A stretch of DNA of 64,000 nucleotides from Ariolimax columbianus. Lineage: Eukaryota; Mollusca; Gastropoda; Stylommatophora; Arionidae. The stretch is taken from positions 12,824,196-12,888,195 of the forward strand of contig JAVGWX010000019.1 of NCBI GenBank assembly GCA_036924085.1, in the 5' to 3' direction. A program made the position numbers and the translations under genes. Each line of letters begins with the position of its first letter. Within the stretch, counting starts at the first letter, position 1. The notes beneath the pieces were generated by a model. The model ran no database searches, was not told the origin of the DNA, and was given only the letters and a program-made list of their open reading frames with translations. Shown here one piece after another: positions 44,255-55,694 of the stretch.

Positions 44255-44965
44255 GCATGGATGAAAAATAACAGCAATCGAACAGGTGACATGAATGGCA
44301 AATAAGAGCAATCAAACAGGAGACATGGATGGAAAATAAGACCAATCAAACAAGAGACATGGATGGAAAATAAGACCAATCAAACAGGAGACAGATGAAA
44401 AATAAGACCAATCAAACAGGAGACATAGATGGAAAATAAGAGCAATCAAACAGGAGACGGATGGAAAATAAGAGCAATCAAACAGGAGACATGGATGGAA
44501 AATAAGACCAATCAAACAGGAGACGGATGAAAAATAAGACCAATCAAACAGGAGACATAGATGGAAAATAAGAGCAATCAAACAGGAGACATGGATGGAA
44601 AATAAGAGCAATCAAACAGGAGACATGGATGGAAAATAAAAGCAATCAAACAGGAGACATGGATGGACAATAAGAGCAATCAAACAGGAGACATGGATGG
44701 AAAATAAGAGCAATCAAACAGGAGACATGGATGGAAAATAAGAGCAATCAAACAGGAGACATGGATGGAAAATAAGAGCAATCAAACAGGAGACATGGAT
44801 GGAAAATAAGAGCAATCAAACAGCAGACATGGATGGACAATAAGAGCAATCAAACAGGAGACATGGATGGAAAATAAGAGCAATCAAACAGCAGACATGT
44901 ATGGAAAATAAGAGCAATCAAACAGGTAACATGCATGGAAAATAAGAGCAATCAAACAGGTGAGA
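44255..44965. repeat. 34-bp minisatellite, about 21 copies
   Basis: Unit GGAAAATAAGAGCAATCAAA plus CAGGAGACATGGAT, with GACC/GAGC variants and some units lacking a few bases. Confidence 0.95.
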
Positions 44966-45270
44966 AGAAACAAAATGTGCACCAATACACCGCGTGCAAT
45001 GAAATACGTAGATAATGGGTGTATGTTATGGGGTTCTGTCCAATCTTGTATAAAGTTCAAGGCAACAAAGGGATGTAGCTGTGGGCTTGTTCTAACCATT
45101 TTATTGCGGACTGCCAAGACAAAGATGAAGCTGACGATGTGCTAGAGGATTAGTTTAGAGATTTATGAGGTGTATAGCGGACGGTGAGTTATTTTCACCA
45201 AGAGGGAGGGGTTGAGACGGTTGTGGACTAAGGAAACGCTTTGAAATGTTAGGTAGAAAAGAGGTATTAG
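44966..45270. other. No gene seen
   Basis: Spacer between two minisatellites. Confidence 0.5.
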
Positions 45271-45274
45271 AAGT

Positions 45275-46520
45275 ACATGGGTTTTGTGTGAATGTATTGG
45301 TTTGTGTGAATGTGTTGGTTTGTGTGAATGTGTTGGTTTGTGTGAATGTGTTGGTTTGTGTGAATGTGTTGGTTTGTGTGAAGGTATTGGTTTGGGTGTT
45401 ATTTTGTGTGAATTTGTTGGTTTGTGTGAAGGTGTTGGTTAGGGTGTTATTTTGTGTGAATTTGTTGGTTTGTGTGAAGGTGTTGGTTTGTGTGTTATTT
45501 TGTGTGAATGTGTTGGTTTGTGTGAAGGTCTTGGTTTGGGTGTTATTTTGTGTGAATTTGTTGGTTTGTGTGAAGGTGTTGGTTTGGGTGTTATTTTGTG
45601 TGAATTTGTTGGTTTGTGTTAAGGTGTTGGTTTGGGTGTTATTTTGTGTGAATTTGTTGGTTTGTGTGAAGGTGTTGGTTTGGGTGTTATTTTGTGTGAA
45701 TTTGTTGGTTTGTGTGAAGGTGTTGGTTTGGGTGTTATTTTGTGTGAATTTGTTGGTTTGTGTGAAGGTGTTGGTTTGGGTGTTATTTTGTGTGAATTTG
45801 TTGGTTTGTGTGAAGGTGTTGGTTTGTGTGTTGTTTTTTGTAAAAGTGCTGGCTTGACTTATTACATTTTTCATCGTGTTGGTTTGTGTGTTATTTTCTG
45901 TGAATGTGTTGGTTTGTGTGTTATTTTGTGTGAATGTGTTGGTTTGTGTGCTGTTTTGTGTGGAAGTGCTAGCTTGACTTATTATTGTTTGTCAATGTGT
46001 TTGTTTGTGTGTTGTTTTGTGTGTTGTGCTGGTAGAATGTTTTGGCTAGTGTGTTGTTTTGAATGAAAGTGCTGGTTTTTTGTTCGTTTTGTGTGAATGT
46101 GTTGGCTTAGGTGTTGTTTTGTGCGAAAGGGTTATTTTTGTTTTGTTTTGTGTGAATGTGTTGGTTTGTATGTTGTTCTGTGAATGTGTTAGTTTGTTGT
46201 TTTGTGTGAATGTGTTGATGTGTGTGTTGTTGTGGTAAAATGTTTTGGTTAGTGTGTTGTTTTGTTTGAAAGTGCTGGTTTTTTGTTTGTTTTGTGTGAA
46301 TGTGTTGTCTTGGTGTTGTTTTGTGTGAATGCGTTGGTTTGTATGTTGTTTTGTGTGAATGTGTTGGTTTTTGTGTTGTTTGTTATATGTAAAAGTGGTG
46401 ATTTGTGTTTTTTGAGTGAATGCATTGGTTTGGATGTTGTTTGTGTTGGCTTACGTCAATGTTTTGGTTTGTGTGTAGGTTTGTGTATTGTTTTGTGAGT
46501 TGGTTTTGATCAATGCTTTG
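45275..46520. repeat. TTTGTGTGAATGTGTTGG minisatellite
   Basis: Starts with pure 18-bp units, then a 48-bp composite (GTTATTTTGTGTGAATTTGT then TGGTTTGTGTGAAGGTGTTG) repeated about eight times to 45830, then decays into irregular GT-rich sequence to about 46520. It explains the long open frames on both strands. Confidence 0.95.
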
Positions 46521-46829
46521 GTTTGACTGCGGAGAAATGTGGTATATGAACGCGGTTTTATCACTGTGTTTGTGTGTGAGTGATGTTTAACGTGTACTGC
46601 ATTGTTTGCTTGTGTAAATTTCTGTGAATTCGAGTGTAAAAGTTTGTAGGATTTTACACATGTATATGTGTGTGATGTGTAGTTTTATGTGAATGTGTTA
46701 ATTTTCATTTGGTGATATGTGTGTCCTTGTGTGAGCTTGAATGTTTATGTGTGTAAATGTTTGGTTGTCTGTATCAACGCCAATGTTCAGATCTGCTGTG
46801 AGTGTGTTTGTATAAAGATTATGTAATAC
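46521..46829. other. GT-rich decay zone
   Basis: Continuation of the GTGTGAATGT composition without clear periodicity. Confidence 0.5.
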
Positions 46830-47145
46830 GAGGATGCCCTTGAAACATTAGACTTTAATAAGTTTTCCAAAATGCAGTCGCCTACAAGAGCAAACAGACT
46901 TAGCCGGAAATTAATTAAAGAAATGTCCAGATTAGATACCAGGAAATATATTTTTGGTCAGAGAGTGGTGAATGATTGGAATACATTGTCACAGGAAATA
47001 GGGGAATCCGTGTCAGTTAAAGAATTCAAACGTAGATATGATGCGCATATGTATTTTTAGATCAAGTGAATGTAAAAGAAACTGGTTTAATACATACTCT
47101 GCAGAGTCTTCTAAACCAGTATAAAGAAATTAAGTTAAGTTTTAA
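46830..47145 (+). mobile_element. CR1-like LINE 3' end
   Basis: The frame 46872-47060 gives RKLIKEMSRLDTRKYIFGQR, then VVNDWNTLSQEIGESVSVKE and FKRRYDAH: the CR1/L2 ORF2 C-terminus. The 3' UTR forms the nested hairpin ACTGGTTT (47081-47088) / AAACCAGT (47113-47120) around ACTCTGCAGAGT (47096-47107), ending TTAAGTTAAG. Confidence 0.85.
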
Positions 47146-47442
47146 AAAATGTTTTGGGCATGACATTTAGGTTTTAAAAGAAGAATTCAACAGTCTAAAA
47201 CAGAACAGGTAGCTCAGGACAGTAGGATTTGACATGCATTTGTTTCAGGCCTGTGCTTCTCAGGGAGCTGAATATGTTTTCATTGATGGATTGATTCTAT
47301 AGAAGACGTCGAAGAAGTGAACTGGTCAAATGAATTCACGGAAACTGACGCTGTACTCAATGAAGTTTCTATCGCTTCATCCGTGTAGGATGTTTCTGCA
47401 AAGGAGTTTACATTTATCTTTCACTGAGATTGGGGAGGAAAA
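47146..47442. other. No gene seen
   Basis: Unassigned. Confidence 0.4.
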
Positions 47443-47785
47443 TTAACGTCTGGTCAGGCAAAATATATTGAACAGACATGTTAGTCAGGGTCAGACAAAA
47501 CATACGGACCAAGACCCTCACATCGGCTTCCTCTCAGTCGTCCCTGGAAACGGGCCGTTTTCATGGCAGCCTGGCTAACAAGGCGAGAGATCGACATGAT
47601 TGCTGTCCTAAGGAGCGACACGCAGATGAAGCCAAGCATAGTAAAATCACCTGGAGGACACCGGTCCACCTTCATCAGCACGCTCCGGATGTGAGGAAAG
47701 CTGCTGCAAACCATCCCTTAGCGTCCTTTTCAGGGAGCACAAAAAAGTAGACTTATTCATTGCGGGCATTCGAAACAACAACCTT
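47443..47785 (+). repeat. 345-bp dispersed repeat, full copy
   Basis: Begins TTAACGTCTGGTCAGGCAAA, ends GCGGGCATTCGAAACAACAA. Matches 62184-62528 over the whole length and 54818-55130 in reverse. No coding capacity; probably a SINE or other non-autonomous element. Pol III boxes are not obvious. Confidence 0.85.
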
Positions 47786-48424
47786 TCACCGAAACAAAAT
47801 ATCGTGTAACGTAATTGGTCACCTCACGTCACTGAAGCTCAGATCTAGTAAAATAGTCTTCCAAATACTTTATCCCTAATCGCAGTATCTACTACGTGGC
47901 CAGATTTCCAACAATAATGGACATCACTATAACTAGTCATTTTGGAATTACAATAACACAACTATCGGAGCCATTATATAGCCATTGTGCATCTAAAAAG
48001 TACTTCTCCTTTTCAAAGCACTACTCACCCAGTAGAACAGCTATCATGAACCTTTTCATTCTCTTGTCCTTCAAAGTGCCTAACAGCCGATCACAGAATT
48101 GTTGATATCATGCAACATGAATTTCCAATGAATTATTTTATAGTTTCATTCAAATTGAAAATGTATGTGTCAATTGCTTTCTTACATTTTACTTGAACCA
48201 ATACATCATACTATAAAGAAATATACAAATATGAATTTACTAGCTATTTATTTCTGACAAAATATAAAAATGTCAATAAGTCATTTAATGTAAACAAATA
48301 ATACATTTTCAGACGAGAAAAGGCTAAATGCATTACGATAAATTTATTAACAGGAATATCAAAATATTTGCCAAAATGTTTAAATTAATTTCCAAAGTAA
48401 TTCTTGCAGTTATTTTAATGTAAC
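47786..48424. other. No gene seen
   Basis: AT-rich. Confidence 0.5.
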
Positions 48425-48690
48425 ATGCCTGACTTGCATGTATTGACTTGCATGTATGAATAATGTTAAACATAACATGTATGGTTTATACGAATAATCG
48501 TACACATAACATGTATGGATTACACAAATAATGGTACACATAACCTATATGACATACACGTATAATGTTACGCGTAACATGTATGGCTTACATGAATAAT
48601 GGCTTAGTGAATAATGTTACACATAACATGTATGACCAAATGAATAATGTTACGCATAACATGTATGGCTTACATGAACGAAGTTACACA
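48425..48690. repeat. About 42-bp tandem repeat, 6 copies, diverged
   Basis: AATAATGTTACACATAACAT then GTATGGCTTACATGA recurs with strong divergence and one partial unit. Confidence 0.8.
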
Positions 48691-49129
48691 TACTTCACAG
48701 CGGTTTATTTAAAATGTTATTTCAATTGCTGAAGTCAAACGGTGACAACTGTAATGAATGATATAAAATATAGGCCTACTTTGTATCGATTACAATTAGG
48801 TAATTAATAGAAATATAATTGTAGCCCCAAACCGGAAAACGTTTCTAGGAAACCTGTTTATTTAAAACTGCTAACCGTGAAACACATGCTCGTGATAGCT
48901 TTACATTATTCTAAGCTGGTCTCTGATTCCACTTTGTCTTGTCTGTCACAATTTACTTGCTTGTCGTGAGACAGCTCGACAAGACCCAAGCCAAGATTCA
49001 GAATTGTTCACTTTAATTTATTCCAAGAAGAACGCAGGTCATTCCGCATTATCCGAGGTTGTAAATTATTTTTTAAACTCGATTACCGAGTCAGGAATAG
49101 TTGCGATACCTGAGTTATATTTTAAACCA
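48691..49129. other. No gene seen
   Basis: Unassigned. Confidence 0.5.
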
Positions 49130-49580
49130 ATAACTTAACTTAACATCCTTATACAGGTGTAGAAGACTCTACAACGACTGTGTATACAACCAGTTTTATT
49201 TACATTTCCTTACTCTTAAAGCTATGTGCATCCAATCTATTTTTAAATGCATTAATTGTTCTTGACCGCACTACTTCATGTGGCTGTTTATTTCAAGCGT
49301 TCACCACTCTGGCTAAAAAATATATTTTAAAATTTCTAATGTGGACCTTTCTTTTGTTAATTTGTAACTATGCCCTTTTGTTCTTGTAGGTGGTTGTATT
49401 GTGAAGAAAAAAAACTTGTTATAGTCTAATTTATCCGTTCCTTTGATTATCTTATAAACCTGTATTAAGTCACCTCGAATTCTAAGCTTTTCTGGGTTCT
49501 GCAGGCCGGTAGAATAATACATGTTGGTATTTCCAGAATGTGTGGAATAGGGTGCACGTCTTGCATAAGACATCTTTATT
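49130..49580 (-). mobile_element. CR1-like LINE 3' end
   Basis: Minus frame: NPEKLRIRGDLIQVYKIIKG, then TDKLDYNKFFFFTIQPPTRT and KGHSYKLTKERSTLE. The sequence continues with the C-terminal VVRSRT-like region and the 3' end GTTGTATACACAG with GTAGAGTC and TTAAGTTAAG. The inner palindrome is degraded. Same family as 11089 and 46830. Confidence 0.85.
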
Positions 49581-49940
49581 CAAAATACTCATAGAAGTAT
49601 TAACAAGAATGACAACAAATCAGAAACAGGCGACACATCACCGAACAAGGAGCGAGGTCATGAATAATGTGATGAATCAATGGAGTCGCCGAAGCTGATA
49701 GAAAAATGCATGAAGCATCACTGTAAGAAGATAACACGATGAAAAGAAAGCTGTTGAATGGATTGATGACTGTTAATAAATCAGATAAAGTAAGTAACCG
49801 GGGTTATCTGAAACATATACTTGCAATTATGTCGTTTGATAAAGAAGCTTAGGGGCTAGTGGACAAGACACTGGTTTGAAGACACGAGTTTAAACTAGTC
49901 TTATATACAAGTAAATGTAGAAACATACTGGGTTAGCTCT
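49581..49940. other. No gene seen
   Basis: Unassigned. Confidence 0.5.
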
Positions 49941-50137
49941 TATAAGGTGTGTTCAAAATGTGCCCTACCTTAATTTTTCCCCCAGAAAAAATTAAGCATC
50001 GGTGTTGTTTTCGGCAGGGAGGTATAGGGAACATGCGCATGTGTGAATTTTTGGGGAATGCGAAGAATCAGCTGTACTCCCTTCCCCAAAAGGCCTTCAT
50101 AAAATGCTTCCAACAATGGTGAGACTGCTGGGAGAAT

Positions 50138-50296
50138 CGATTAATCACTGGACAACCGCCAATGTGTTTGTCAGGCAAAAATAGCTTTTGTCAAACTAAT
50201 TTCCACGTACTGACCAGGAAAATGGACTCAAATCGCAAATTAGATCTAGTTTTCAGTGTAAAGGAGAGAGGTAGAGAGGTAGAGAGGGAGAGAGGT
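50138..50296 (+). repeat. Right arm of 159-bp perfect inverted repeat
   Basis: Inverse of 43774-43932. It sits inside the mariner, breaking the transposase C-terminal codons just after TGGGAGAA and ending where the 22-bp array begins. Confidence 0.9.
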
Positions 50297-51190
50297 GTGT
50301 CGAGTTCCAAGGAGAAGTGTGTGGAGTTCCAAGGAGAAGTGTGTGGAGTCCCAAGGAGAAGTGTGTGGAGTCCCAAGGAGAAGTGTGTGGAGTCCCAAGG
50401 AGAAGTGTGTGGAGTTCCAAGGAGAAGTGTGTGAAGTCCCAAGGAGAAGTGTGTAGAGTCCCACGGACCGCTGGGAGAAGTGTGTGGAGTCCCAAGGAGA
50501 AGTGTGTGGAGTCCCACGGACCGCTGGGAGAAGTATGTGGAGGCCCAAGGAGAAGTGTGTGGAGTCCCAAGGAGAAGTGTGTGGAGTCCCAAGGAGAAGT
50601 GTGTGGAGTCCCAAGGAGAAGTGTGTGGAGTCCCAAGGAGAAGTGTGTGGAGTCCCAAGGAGAAGTGTGTGGAGTCCCAAGGAGAAGTGTGTGGAGTCCC
50701 AAGGAGAAGTGTGTGGAGTCCCAAGGAGAAGTGTGTGGAGTCCCAAGGAGAAGTGTGTGGAGTCCCAAGGAGAAGTGGGTGGAGTCCCAAGGAGAAGTGT
50801 GTGGAGTCCCAAGGAGAAGTGTGTGGAGTCCCAAGGTGAAGTGTGTGGAGTCCCAAGGAGAAGTGTGTGGAGTCCCACGGAGAAGTGTGTGGAGTCCCAA
50901 GGAGAAGTGTGTGGAGTCCCAAGGAGAAGTGTGTGGAGTCCCACGGAGAAGTGTGTGGAGTTCCAAGGAGAAGTGTGTGGAGTCCCAAGGAGAAGTGTGT
51001 GGAGTCCCACGGAGAAGTGTGTGGAGTCCCAAGGAGAAGTGTGTGGAGTCCCAAGGAGAAGTGTGTGGAGTCCCACGGAGAAGTGTGTGGAGTCCCAAGG
51101 AGAAGTGTGTGGAGTCCCAAGGAGAAGTGTGTGGAGTCCCAAGGAGAAGTGTGTGGAGTCCCAAGGAGAAGTATGTGGAGTCCCAAGGCA
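50297..51190. repeat. 22-bp minisatellite derived from mariner transposase codons
   Basis: About 40 copies of AAGGAGAAGTGTGTGGAGTC plus CC. In one frame a unit reads K-E-K-C-V-E-S-Q-G-E, the mariner C-terminal motif CVESQGxYF. Three longer variants near 50460-50540 contain GACCGCTGGGAGAAGTGTGT, i.e. DRWEKC, the codons that precede the motif. The rightmost unit runs directly into the genuine transposase end. Frames are open in all directions because 3 x 22 = 66 without stops. Confidence 0.9.
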
Positions 51191-51284
51191 AGTACTTTAA
51201 ACGGATTTGGGATTTAAACCTGCAGGTTATTAACTGTATTTTCCGGCTCAAAGGTCAGTCATGTTATGAACACACCTCGTATAT

Positions 51285-52350
51285 GTTTCTAGTAAGGACC
51301 ACGATTGACATTGCTAACATAATGTAGGAATAAACAGAACATTTATCAGCCTCCTCTTATTTTGAAAGAAGAACTCTAGGGTGTTTCAGAATCGATGCAA
51401 ATTGAAAGTGGACAATGTTCGCCTTTTTTAAAAATTTGAAAACTAGTTTGTTGCTCAATGGACGTCTAAAACATGAAGCCATTTCCGGCATTCTTCAGAG
51501 GTCTCCTTCTTTTGGTCTGATTAAATGTTTGTTTTTCTGGAATCTACAGGCGAAGGCCCGGCTCTTTCTACCCCAGACCGTAGTCCTTTAGGCAATATTA
51601 GGACGTATTGGCAAGTGTGTACATCAGTGTGTAATGTGGATGTATTGACCAGTTTATGGATGCATGTTTGCATCTATTTGTAATGTGTTTTTCTATGACA
51701 TTTTTGGAGTACAGTAGTCTTGTCAATCCTTTATGTACGTTAAGAAGTGGTTCTACTGAGAACAATCCAGGACATGTCCAGTCAAACTACACACGAAGTC
51801 ATCTCGAACCGGGTCTGTTGAGATTATAGTCCATCTTTTAATTCATGAACAAGATCCGAAGCAATGTTCAACAAAACTGCATGTCATATCTAATCGATTT
51901 TTAGCATGCAGCTTTGTAATAGCCATGACGCTAAAATATTGATATTATTTAGACCACAGATGTTAAGAATTTTTCACATCGACAAATTCCTTTGATTTTT
52001 TAGGACCATTGCAAAGAAATGGCATTAAATTTAAGATTTTACAGTACACAGCTTTTCTCGTCGTATTTTGTTCATAGGGGTATCTCCTTAATGTCTTCAA
52101 AGATCAATTGATTGTTTGTTTTGCCCTTTATGTACAATCGCAAAAAATGGCACCAATATGCAACAGTTAGTATAGCCCGTCGGTCACCATTAGACCCGAA
52201 TGTTGCATCAATTTGCTTAAAGCATTTGAATATTGAATTGTATTTGTTGTCAAAGTATGTAATCCTAATTGTTTTGATAAACATACACTAATGTATCCAA
52301 GTCTTCTATTCAGTATATCCACAAAAGATTATATTAATCATTCCGAATCC
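51285..52350. other. No gene seen
   Basis: May include the 3' flank and terminal region of the transposon that follows, but no terminal inverted repeat was identified. Confidence 0.5.
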
Positions 52351-52355
52351 GTCGA

Positions 52356-53500
52356 TTAAAATAGGTTAATAATTGTTACTGGCTGGACAAATTGTAATCC
52401 ATCTCGTTGCCAGTACTGTTCATCTTCCAGGAGCACATGTTCAACACACTTCTTCCAGAACTGAATGTCTACTTTTGAAAGGTACTCACGTGTCAGCACT
52501 TCAACGAAACACATTTCAAATGTTCTGTTTTGTTCGGCAACTTGTCTTTTGACTTTAGCCCACACAAGCTCTATAGGGCTTAGATGCGGATGATATGCAG
52601 GTAGTCGTAAACAAGTGTGACTGTACTCTCCAATGATTTTGTCAATATGATACAATTTGTCTTATTTGTCTTCCTCACAGGCTGCAACGACTCAGGCTTC
52701 AAATACATGTAGGCGAAATTCACTTTTTCCTTATCTAGCCATATCCTAATTTGAGCTTTGTATTTGATGCAGTTGGTACTTTGTCTTCCTCTGATACTGC
52801 ATTGTGATAAGATGCATTATCCATTACTAGACATGACAGTTTATCCAGAACTGAAGCAGATTATTGAACTTCATTGCCTGAAAATGTGTTCATTCATTTG
52901 AGTGTGATAGTCTCTACCGTCGGTACTTTTTGATTCGGAAAAAAGTTCAGCGTTCATGGACACGTCCTTTTTCACAGATTCCGGCATGCGTTAGTATAAT
53001 ATGTTGCACTTTGCTGCTTGGAATTTGTCTTTTCTGTTCACCGTCAACTGATTGCCATTCTTTATAATAGGTGTGGGGAGTATTGAACCAGGATTCATCC
53101 AAGTATACAATATCTTAGCCTTGCTTACGCCGTTAACGTATTTGTCTCAGGTATTTGCTTATGGCAGCAATCAAATGTGGCTTTTTACATATAATATTCT
53201 TGCCGCTTTAAGTTTTCCTGAATGTAAAGCCGGCGGCTCTTACAATTTCCAAAGAATACTTTTGGAAATTTCAAATACGTCGTCTGGAATGCAATGCTAT
53301 TTTTAGTTTCCGGAGAGTAACAAATTGAATTTTCGTCACCAGTTTCAAAATCTTCCGTTTTATGACATCTCTGTCGAAATCGTCAAATTTCCTTTTCCTG
53401 CCTTGCCTAATATAAGTGCACTCTGAGTCATGTCTAATCCAACGGTCAAAGGATCATATATCCAGACCATTAGCCAATTGCATTCGTTTCTATGGGTCAT
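52356..53500 (-). mobile_element. IS630/Tc1-type transposase, probable DD82E (Sailor-like), decayed
   Basis: On the minus strand, from 53500 down: FDRDVIKRKILKLVTK, SLEIVRAAGFTFRK, the first catalytic Asp in IVYLDESWFNTPHTYYKEWQ (Asp codon 53097-53099), the second in VMDNASYHN (52819-52821), and the Glu in LPAYHPHLSPIELVWAKVKR (52569-52571). The second Asp and the Glu are about 82 codons apart, the spacing that defines the DD82E group. Frameshifts between the first and second Asp and several stops make it inactive; the C-terminal 99 codons (52356-52655) are still open. Confidence 0.85.
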
Positions 53501-53817
53501 GGATATTGCTATATAAATGACCCATCTTAGATTTCCTGCGCAAAAACTGGTATAATAAAACGGTAACTTTCTGTGTTGTTATAAATGTATACTTCAAACT
53601 TAATTTGAAATTGATATCAATGAAAATTTTGAAAAAGCAACTAAATGTCATAATAACAACACCACAAACTATAATCTAGGGATACGTCTTTGATGAACGA
53701 CGGTTTCACATGACTGGCCTTGGTTGTTTTCCGCACTCCACAAAGTGTCTAATTTGTGAACGAGAAAATCAGGAATTTTGTTTTTACTTATCCAATTTGA
53801 ATGTCAGAACATCTATT

Positions 53818-53907
53818 TTCTTCCTGAGGCTGTCAACACTGCCATAGAGCTTGTCTAGTGTTGCCACTTGTGATGGCCACATGTGCTTTCTCTGGTCCTC
53901 GTAGAAC
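53818..53907 (-). mobile_element. Small RNase H-type LINE fragment
   Basis: CCTGAGGCTGTCAACACTGC through CTTTCTCTGGTCCTCGTA matches the 3' region at 17945-18025 almost base for base; no GAA tail. Confidence 0.85.
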
Positions 53908-54236
53908 ACCTATTTTCAAAACAACACGACTGTGTACCGTACATATGTTATAATTATGTCTAATTCAGTGCGGTTGCTTTTAATATAATGTAATGAATAC
54001 ATTTTTCAAAATTCAACACATTTCTTGGAGAAACCAATATTTACTTAACATCATGGATATTCTAAGTATGAATGCGAAAAATCATTTGGATCTGACATGT
54101 AGTTTAGTAGAAAATTCTTCGGACCGTGTTTATGAATTAAAAGACGGAATATACAAACCAAGCTTGTCCTCGATTTGCACTTCTACACTTCTTCTTCGCT
54201 TCGTTCCAAACCGTCGTTCGACTATATTTCACTCAT

Positions 54237-54242
<6 letters not shown>
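53908..54242. other. No gene seen
   Basis: Unassigned. Confidence 0.4.

Positions 54243-54302
<60 letters not shown>
54243..54302. repeat. (TA)n microsatellite
   Basis: About 30 TA units. Confidence 0.95.
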
Positions 54303-54307
<5 letters not shown>

Positions 54308-54817
54308 TATTTATATACCCTGAATTGTGTAGTTAAACTCACTATTTTTCTGATTTATCACATGTGAATAAAATTATATAAATTGTCCGAGCTCTATTCC
54401 TGAATATTTGTTTACCTACCAATTTGATGTCAACACCGCAGATAAGTATAATTTTATAAAATTTTTGCTGGTTGTTTTAATAGTTATGTATTTTTTGTTG
54501 TGTTTTCTTCAGCCATCTATGAAGTCTTTGTGTATGTAATGCAGTATTTTGTTCGTGTATCTATCATTGAGTAAGATGATTATTCAATATATTAGTTTTT
54601 GCTAATCGCGTTAATTATGTTATTCTTTTGAAACTTTTACGATCCATTATGTGATACCTGTACTTGAATAAAACATAAATTAACTTCTCTCTATAGGTCA
54701 GATAAAGAACAAGAAGAAGAAGTCAGAAAAGAAGAAGTTAATTAATAGGGATCGGGTAGACAGCACTAATTTACCAATTGAAAAGGTCTTCATAAGAAGG
54801 CAGTTGTAAAGGGATAT
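54303..54817. other. No gene seen
   Basis: AT-rich, with a GAAGAAGAAG patch at about 54708-54738. Confidence 0.5.
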
Positions 54818-55130
54818 TGTTGTTGTTTGTTGTTATTCAATGTCCGCAATGAGTAAGTTTCCTTTATGTGCGCCCTGAAAAGGACGTTAAGTGGCGAGTT
54901 GTGGTAGCTTTCCTCACATCCCGAGCATGCTGATGAAGGTGTACGCGGTCCTCCAGGCTGTTGTGCTATGAGTGGCTTCAACTGCGTGTCGCTCACTACT
55001 ACGGGGATTACATCGATCCACAATTCGTCTGGCTGCCTTGAAAACAGACTGTTTCCAGGGAACGCTAGATGGAAGAGAGATTGTGGTCTTGGTCAGTGTA
55101 TTGTGCCTGACACTGACGTGTTGTCCTGGT
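54818..55130 (-). repeat. 345-bp dispersed repeat, reverse copy
   Basis: Reverse orientation of 47443-47785: TGCGCCCTGAAAAGGACGTT, GCTTTCCTCACATCC, TGCTGATGAAGGTG and GCGTGTCGCTCACTAC. The outer end is diverged. Confidence 0.8.
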
Positions 55131-55261
55131 CATTATTTAGTGCCCGACTGGACTAGCTTCTCAGTTTCTCGTAGAGTGACATAGCGCAGAGTTTCTGAAC
55201 ATGTTGGCACTTATGGACCTTCTCGTGGATGGCTATAATTTATTGCTTATGTCATGGAGGA

Positions 55262-55690
55262 CAGAATACATACGTAACACGTTCTATACAGACAAAACAC
55301 ATACGTAACACGTTCTATATAGCCAAAACAAAGCACACAAATAACACGTTCTGTACAGCCAAAACACATACGTAACACTTTCTATAGAGCCGAAACAAAA
55401 CGCATACGTAACACGTTCTATACAGTCAAAACAAAACACATACGTAACACGTTCTATACAGTCAAAACAAAGCACGTAAATAACACGTTCTGTACAGTCT
55501 AAACACATACGTAACACCTTCTAGACAGAAGGCACACCCACATAGAACGTTATAAAAAGTCAGAACACACACGTAACACATTTTAAACAGTCAGAACACA
55601 CATGTAGCAAGTTCTAGAAAGTGAGAATACACGTACTAATTACTACAGTCAACACACAAGTACTACCTACTGCACAGTCAACACACACGT
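55262..55690. repeat. Minisatellite, ACGTAACACGTTCTATACAG unit
   Basis: Units of about 30-42 bp, ACGTAACACGTTCTATACAG plus TCAAAACAAAACACAT, changing gradually to ACGTACTAC-type units before the SINE. Confidence 0.9.
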
Positions 55691-55694
55691 AAAG

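Larger units (their letters stand above)
49943..51279 (+). mobile_element. Internally deleted mariner carrying a minisatellite
   Basis: Terminal inverted repeats: TAAGGTGTGTTCA at 49943-49955 and TGAACACACCTCG at 51267-51279, bounded by TA at 49941-49942 and 51280-51281, the mariner target dinucleotide. Inside the left end, after 5' UTR-like sequence, lies a transposase C-terminal stretch LPQKAFIKCFQQW (about 50080-50118). The right end has CVESQGKYF (about 51170-51197), the usual mariner C-terminus. The whole catalytic domain is missing. Between the two are a 159-bp segment shared with 43.8 kb and the 22-bp array. Confidence 0.8.

Noticed and set aside
45155..45874. 239-codon minus frame of FTQTNTFTQ repeats, like a low-complexity surface protein
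   Set aside because: GT-rich minisatellite with equally long frames on the plus strand.
50191..51327. Several frames above 300 codons on both strands with repeated SQGEVCGVPRRSVWSP-type peptides
   Set aside because: Consequence of the 22-bp minisatellite; frames exist in every register.
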